64,000 bases of DNA, from contig NZ_BILY01000021.1 in the NCBI RefSeq assembly GCF_004000805.1, positions 1-64,000 on the forward strand, read 5' to 3'. The first letter of the stretch is position 1. Every line of letters begins with the position of its first letter. Origin of the DNA: Paenibacillus glycanilyticus NBRC 16618. GTDB taxonomy: Bacteria > Bacillota > Bacilli > Paenibacillales > Paenibacillaceae. The notes beneath the pieces were generated by a model that saw nothing but the letters and a program-made list of their open reading frames with translations, ran no database searches and had not been told where the DNA came from. This document shows positions 59,866 through 64,000 of this stretch, one piece after another. Both the position numbers and the translations under genes were made by a program.

Positions 59866-62604
59866 CTAATGGATTCCGCTGCTTGGCGCAGCCGACTTGA
59901 CCGCTGTCGCGCTGCCTTCCGCTCCGCTGCTGCTTACCGCCGCAACCTTGTAATAATAGGTCACGCCAATGGATGCGGTCGTGTCCGTGAACTTGGTCTC
60001 CGTTATTTTCGAGCCGATAACCGTAAAGGTTCCGGTTGCGGCCGTCGAACGCATCACATCGTAACCTGCCGCCCCGCTGACGGCGTTCCAGGTAAGAATG
60101 ACTTTTCCGCTGTTTATATCCGTGCCCGCATTAAAGTTGGCGGGAGCCGGCAATTTAATGATAATCGGTCCTATAGGGATGACAGGATCGATCGGCGTAA
60201 CGGAAATATCCGGTATCGGAACGGAGACGACATTGCTTGGCGCGCTTGTTCCCCCGTTATCCTCTGCCATAACCCGATAGCTGTAGGCTTTAATGAGCGA
60301 AGCGGAGGAATCCGTATAGGACGTACCGCTGACGTTAGAGGCTATCGTTGCAAAGTTCGTGCTGTTGCCGTCCGCGCGCTGCACCGTGTAATGAACCAGA
60401 CCTCCAACTTCCGCCCAGTGAAGGACAACGCTTGCACCGCCTCTTTTATCCGCCGTCAGGCTTTGCGGTGCCGGGGGCGGCTGCATCGTTACCGCTACCT
60501 TCAAGGTTGAGGAAGGCTTGCTCTCGCCATGCTCGTTCATGGCCGTAATCTGATAATAGTAAGTCTTGCCGATCGTTGCGGTTGTGTCTTTGAACTGCGT
60601 GCTTGAGGTACGTCTTGACGTGAACGGACCGTTAGGCGATTCCGAGCGTTTTACGTTGTACGTCGCGGCATCCTTCACGGCGCTCCAGCTGAGCTGTACG
60701 TCGGTCCGGTTAATGATCGTGCTGCTATACGGACCAAGCGTAGCCCGGAAGCCGAACAACTCGGCCTTCAAATTGCCGGGAGGCTGAGGCGGCGGACAAT
60801 TCAGCTCCGTCTGATAGAGCTGATACTTTGCGTTGATCAGATTCGCTCTGAAGTCATCGGATGCGATCCAGATATCGTAGCCTGCAATCACGTCAAGCCG
60901 GAGGAATGCGTCTACGTTAATCGCGTCGCATCGCCCTTGCTCATAGTTGCGGCTGTAGCCGGCTTCGATACCGGGATACAAATCAAAACCGGCATACGCC
61001 ATATCGAGCAGCGTCAGCGTTAATTGAACGTCCGGACCGGCGGCAATACTGGCGTTTGCCTTTGTATCGACGTTTAGGGTTGCCGTGTTAGTCGTGTTGT
61101 TAATGGCGCGGAGTCCATTGCTGGACGAGAGGCTGAAGCCCTGCTCCAGATGGAATTGATCGTTGAAATCAACGACGACCGAAGCCCGGAAGTCCGGATC
61201 TATCCGCAAAAACAACTGCCCCTTAACAAATACGCCGGTAAAAACCGGAACGTAGAAAGGCGTGGTAAGCGGAATAAACTTGGGCTCATTTAACGCGCTG
61301 TTTCCCGTATTGGCTGCCGCATGGACTTTTGTCGTAATATCGCCGGTCAGAACAAGCTTCGAATAGAATTCCAGATCGGTATCGAACCAATCGAAATCGA
61401 CATCAAGACCGATATCCGCGTTTATGCCCAAGTTGCAGGCATTTAAGCTTGCATCGAACGCTATCCCATCGAGCTTCGCATTGTTTAGTCCGATATTGAA
61501 GCAAGGCAAAGCCAAGGAGGCATAGCTTTGAGGAGAGTACGAAGAGCCCTGATTCAACAATGACATATTCATCGGCTGCGCGCTCTGTCCGCCCGTCTGA
61601 ATGGTAACGGAGGAATTAATAGGCTTCAGTTGTTTGGGATCGATAAATTCCGATGTGCTTATATCGAGCTTGGAGAATACCTCTTTTAGTCTCGGGACAG
61701 AGGTTTTGACGATAAGCGAGCCGTTCTCTTTGCTCACCGATACGACCTTCTTCGCGATACCGCCGTAATACTTATCGTTCGGAGGCATAACAAACACATC
61801 GCCAGGGCTTAGTTTTAATTGAGGATCGCTAATGACCCAGGTCGAACTATCGCGCATGGAATAGTTTTTGCTAGCGCTCAGTTTCACTTCGGGTCTGTAC
61901 TGGACGATTTTATGAGGGGCCCCCGATTTGCCGAGCAAATAGTTACGGGCCCGCGAGAGCATCACGGCCGCTTCCGCCCGGGTTGAATGGCTCCCGCCCT
62001 GGAAGCTGCCGTCCGGCATCCCCCGAATGATTCCCGTCTCCAGCGCCGCTTCGATTAAACTCCGACTCTGCTTGATGTTCGCCTGATCCTTCAGCTTGCT
62101 TAGCAACTGTTCATCCTTGCCCGGCGGAAGCTGTAGTGCCCGGACGATCCAAATCGCCATTTCAAACCGGGTAATGGGCTGGCTGGGCTTAAATTTGCTG
62201 TCCGGATAATCGGCGAGCAGCAAAATACCGTGCTTTAATCCGGCCGCAATATAAGGCTCGGACCAACGCGTTGCTTCGATGTCTTTGAACGGAACGGAAA
62301 CATCGTCGCCGCTATATTTTCCAAGCACGACCAGCATCTTCAGGAATTGCTCCCGCGTCACTTGCCCGGATGGCCTAAACGTTCCGTCCGTGAACCCCGC
62401 CACAATGTTCGCTTCGGCGAGCTCCATAATTTCGTTGTACGCCCAGTGCGACTGAATATCGCTGAATACGGGCCGATCGGACTTCTCCTGTTGGCTTCCC
62501 CCGTTGCCATTGCTCGCGGCAGCGGCAAGAGTTGGCGGGACCATGCCAAACAGCATGAAGAATACGGTTAGCAAGATGAGTAAATGACGGCTTCCCCTGG
62601 AAAT
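59866..62604 (-). CDS. S-layer-homology and fibronectin type III surface protein with a probable ATT start
   Basis: A 912-residue exported protein: signal peptide, two clear SLH domains (FSDIQSHWAYNEIMELAEAN; FKDIEATRWSEPYIAAGLKH) and a weaker third, a large central region of about 400 residues with no domain I know, then three FN3-like domains with SATYNVKRSES, VHYTVQRADG and AAGYDVMRSTA type strands. SLH domains bind pyruvylated wall polymers. The Shine-Dalgarno sequence AGGAGGTG (62610-62617) is followed by ATT at 62604, which gives a normal signal peptide (ISRGSRHLLILLTVFFMLFG); the first standard start, TTG 62574, removes its charged region. Confidence 0.85.
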   Translation of the reverse strand: MSRGSRHLLILLTVFFMLFGMVPPTLAAAASNGNGGSQQEKSDRPVFSDIQSHWAYNEIMELAEANIVAGFTDGTFRPSGQVTREQFLKMLVVLGKYSGDDVSVPFKDIEATRWSEPYIAAGLKHGILLLADYPDSKFKPSQPITRFEMAIWIVRALQLPPGKDEQLLSKLKDQANIKQSRSLIEAALETGIIRGMPDGSFQGGSHSTRAEAAVMLSRARNYLLGKSGAPHKIVQYRPEVKLSASKNYSMRDSSTWVISDPQLKLSPGDVFVMPPNDKYYGGIAKKVVSVSKENGSLIVKTSVPRLKEVFSKLDISTSEFIDPKQLKPINSSVTIQTGGQSAQPMNMSLLNQGSSYSPQSYASLALPCFNIGLNNAKLDGIAFDASLNACNLGINADIGLDVDFDWFDTDLEFYSKLVLTGDITTKVHAAANTGNSALNEPKFIPLTTPFYVPVFTGVFVKGQLFLRIDPDFRASVVVDFNDQFHLEQGFSLSSSNGLRAINNTTNTATLNVDTKANASIAAGPDVQLTLTLLDMAYAGFDLYPGIEAGYSRNYEQGRCDAINVDAFLRLDVIAGYDIWIASDDFRANLINAKYQLYQTELNCPPPQPPGNLKAELFGFRATLGPYSSTIINRTDVQLSWSAVKDAATYNVKRSESPNGPFTSRRTSSTQFKDTTATIGKTYYYQITAMNEHGESKPSSTLKVAVTMQPPPAPQSLTADKRGGASVVLHWAEVGGLVHYTVQRADGNSTNFATIASNVSGTSYTDSSASLIKAYSYRVMAEDNGGTSAPSNVVSVPIPDISVTPIDPVIPIGPIIIKLPAPANFNAGTDINSGKVILTWNAVSGAAGYDVMRSTAATGTFTVIGSKITETKFTDTTASIGVTYYYKVAAVSSSGAEGSATAVKSAAPSSGIH

Positions 62605-62823
62605 ACGAACACCTCCTCATGAAACCAATAATAGCTTCCCTCTACCGTTTTTAGTCGTGTCTTCCTAAAGTCATTTCAACAATAGCACCGCCCTCACCCA
62701 TTGGATATTATCCGAAAGTAGTAATTCAGAACGAGCGGCGGCTGGTTGTTTTGCGAATAGTCATGTATAATCTTGTCGAACGAATTGCATGCAATTTATC
62801 TGAAAAAGGAGCGTCATATTCCC

Positions 62824-63186
62824 ATGCTAATTGTCTCCGTCATCTTAACGGCGATTGTTGCGATTGAACATGTGTATATCCTGATCCTGGAGATGTTTCT
62901 GTGGACGGGTCCAAGAGCAAGGAAAGCTTTCGGAACCGACAAAGCGTTTGCGGAGGCAACCCAATCGCTTGCCGCCAACCAGGGACTGTACAACGGCTTC
63001 TTGGCCGCAGGCCTGCTCTGGGGGCTTGTTCATCCCGATGCCTCGACCGGGCACCAGATTCAGCTATTTTTCCTGGGCTGCGTACTTGTAGCTGCGGTCT
63101 ACGGAGGTTTTACGGCGAAGCGTTCGATTCTGCTCGTTCAAGGTCTGCCGGCATTCATCGCACTGATTGCCGTGCTTTTAACTTAG
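62824..63186 (+). CDS. DUF1304 family small membrane protein
   Basis: A 120-residue protein with four membrane helices: IVAIEHVYILILEMFLWTGP near the N-terminus is the DUF1304 hallmark, followed by ANQGLYNGFLAAGLLWGL. Function unknown. ATG at 62824 lies 12 nt after AAGGAG, while an in-frame ATT at 62818 is at 6 nt; family members support the ATG, so I keep it. Divergent from the SLH protein gene; own terminator. Confidence 0.87.
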   Translation: MLIVSVILTAIVAIEHVYILILEMFLWTGPRARKAFGTDKAFAEATQSLAANQGLYNGFLAAGLLWGLVHPDASTGHQIQLFFLGCVLVAAVYGGFTAKRSILLVQGLPAFIALIAVLLT

Positions 63187-63207
63187 TATTTTTCCAGGAT
63201 GAATAAA

Positions 63208-63245
63208 AATGGCTGCGGAGTCTTTCTCCGCAGCCATTTTTTTAT
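63208..63245. terminator. terminator of the DUF1304 gene
   Basis: AATGGCTGCGGAG and CTCCGCAGCCATT form a 13-bp perfect stem, followed by TTTTT. Confidence 0.92.
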
Positions 63246-63370
63246 ATCGATGTTCACTCATTTGAATAATGAAAACGCTTAATTATGTGTTAGAATACAT
63301 GACAAAATTTATAAATAATTAATAAATTTATTTAAAAAATTTACTTTTATATGATTATACGTTAGATTTG

Positions 63371-63399
63371 TTGACGCTCTATTAACATGGTGATAGAAT
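63371..63399 (+). promoter_or_regulatory. promoter of the secreted-protein gene
   Basis: TTGACG (63371-63376), a 17-bp gap and TAGAAT (63394-63399), 30 bp before the start codon at 63429. Confidence 0.7.
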
Positions 63400-63428
63400 C
63401 TCTATCGAGTTCATATGGAAGGAGTTGC

Positions 63429-64000
63429 ATGAAATTGTTCATAAGCAAAAGTCATCAATCGCAAGGCAAACGACAATCTACCTCCGATCGCGAGACTCCC
63501 CGGGGATCGAAACGCGCTTGGGGCAAAAAGTACGCTATCGCGGCAACCCTCGCGCTTTCCATGGTTTTCGCGGGAGTTATTCCATCCAATAACGCCTATG
63601 CGTTAACTAAACTGACATCCGCAGGCGGAATAGATTGGGAGATTCACGATTCATTCGCGCCTAACCTGGACACAGGCAGCATCCGCAGAGCGAGCAACAC
63701 GCCTATACAGGGGTTTGGCAATATTTTCGTCCAGGTATCCACCTCGCCGTCGCCCCGGATGAACGGTCAATTAATGAGAGGCTTCGGGCTTGAATTCGAC
63801 GGCAGCGACACCTTCGACACTACGCAGTCCGTCAATCTTGGCGACGTCCTCATTACACGCGATGTTTACCTGAACAGCGCAAGCAATAGCGTTCGTTTCT
63901 TCGATACCTTCACCAACACAACCAACGCTCCCGTAACCGTCAATGTATCCTTCGGCGGATCGCTCGGCTACGGCACCGGCCAAAATTACGGGGCCGTAAA
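63429..64000 (+). CDS. secreted beta-rich protein, N-terminal part (runs off the window)
   Basis: ATG at 63429, 5 nt after GGAAGGAG, opens a frame that stays open to the window edge (190 codons). The first about 55 residues are an unusually long signal: a basic, polar n-region (KSHQSQGKRQSTSDRETP) and then a hydrophobic stretch (YAIAATLALSMVFAGVIPSN) with probable cleavage near AYA. The mature part (GGIDWEIHDSFAPNLDTGS; VRFFDTFTNTTNAPVTVNVS) looks like repeated beta-sandwich strands of a surface protein. No known family assigned. Partial. Confidence 0.75.
   Translation, partial: MKLFISKSHQSQGKRQSTSDRETPRGSKRAWGKKYAIAATLALSMVFAGVIPSNNAYALTKLTSAGGIDWEIHDSFAPNLDTGSIRRASNTPIQGFGNIFVQVSTSPSPRMNGQLMRGFGLEFDGSDTFDTTQSVNLGDVLITRDVYLNSASNSVRFFDTFTNTTNAPVTVNVSFGGSLGYGTGQNYGAV

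Noticed and set aside
62818-62820. A fourth candidate ATT start, in the DUF1304 gene
   Set aside because: The ATT is at a good distance (6 nt) from AAGGAG, but an in-frame ATG lies two codons later at the position where family members start, so AUU use is not needed.

Overview
The window looks like a stretch of chromosome from a Paenibacillus-type member of the Bacillota. Supporting signs are strong Shine-Dalgarno boxes (AAGGAGG), rho-independent terminators after most genes, sigma-A type promoters, an S-layer-homology protein, a Bacillus yda-like exopolysaccharide operon, KhtTU, many one-component regulators (MarR, TetR, LysR, LacI, DeoR, AraC, MocR, WYL, LuxR/STAND) and roughly 50% GC. This identification is inferred from gene content and sequence style; no database was searched. 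I see no rRNA, tRNA, CRISPR array, phage or insertion sequence.

Layout. 1-7.3 kb: the 3' end of a repeat-tailed protein gene, a glyoxalase-fold protein, a MarR regulator, a TspO-like membrane protein, a TetR/SDR pair with matching operators, a LysR regulator facing an HPP membrane protein, and a khtTU potassium/proton antiporter operon. 7.4-13 kb: a small aromatic-rich protein, a sulfatase, a metallo-beta-lactamase-fold hydrolase with a MarR regulator opposite a flavodoxin-fold oxidoreductase, and prephenate dehydratase. 13-21.6 kb: a six-gene minus-strand exopolysaccharide operon resembling B. subtilis ydaJKLMN, ending in a degenerate GGDEF protein that keeps a c-di-GMP I-site. 22-26.6 kb: an ABC-F ATPase, a prolyl 4-hydroxylase-like oxygenase and small membrane or secreted proteins. 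26.7-34.8 kb: a sugar regulon (LacI regulator, GH94 phosphorylase, binding protein, two permeases) with three identical palindromic operators in the divergent promoter region. 35-41 kb: a Dph6-like enzyme and the urea transporter operon urtABCDE. 41-52.6 kb: single genes and divergent regulator/target pairs (medium-chain dehydrogenase, DinB, WYL, enolase-superfamily enzyme, a decayed GNAT gene, MscS channel, sulfatase/AraC, MocR/EamA). 52.8-64 kb: tandem DUF1259 paralogues, a phosphoesterase, an EamA transporter, DeoR, a TagO/WecA-like transferase, a STAND-LuxR regulator, an SLH-FN3 surface protein, a DUF1304 protein and the start of a secreted protein.

The most unusual signals are not genes. 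(1) Three intergenic elements of about 188 bp (9616, 34923, 47259) each carry four copies of a 19-bp mini-hairpin motif, two forward and two inverted, with the paired copies 52 bp apart. A fourth element (35904) uses an unrelated motif in the same 52-bp layout. (2) Three genes (41428, 55508, 62604) have a good Shine-Dalgarno box and the family-typical N-terminus but an ATT codon where the start should be.
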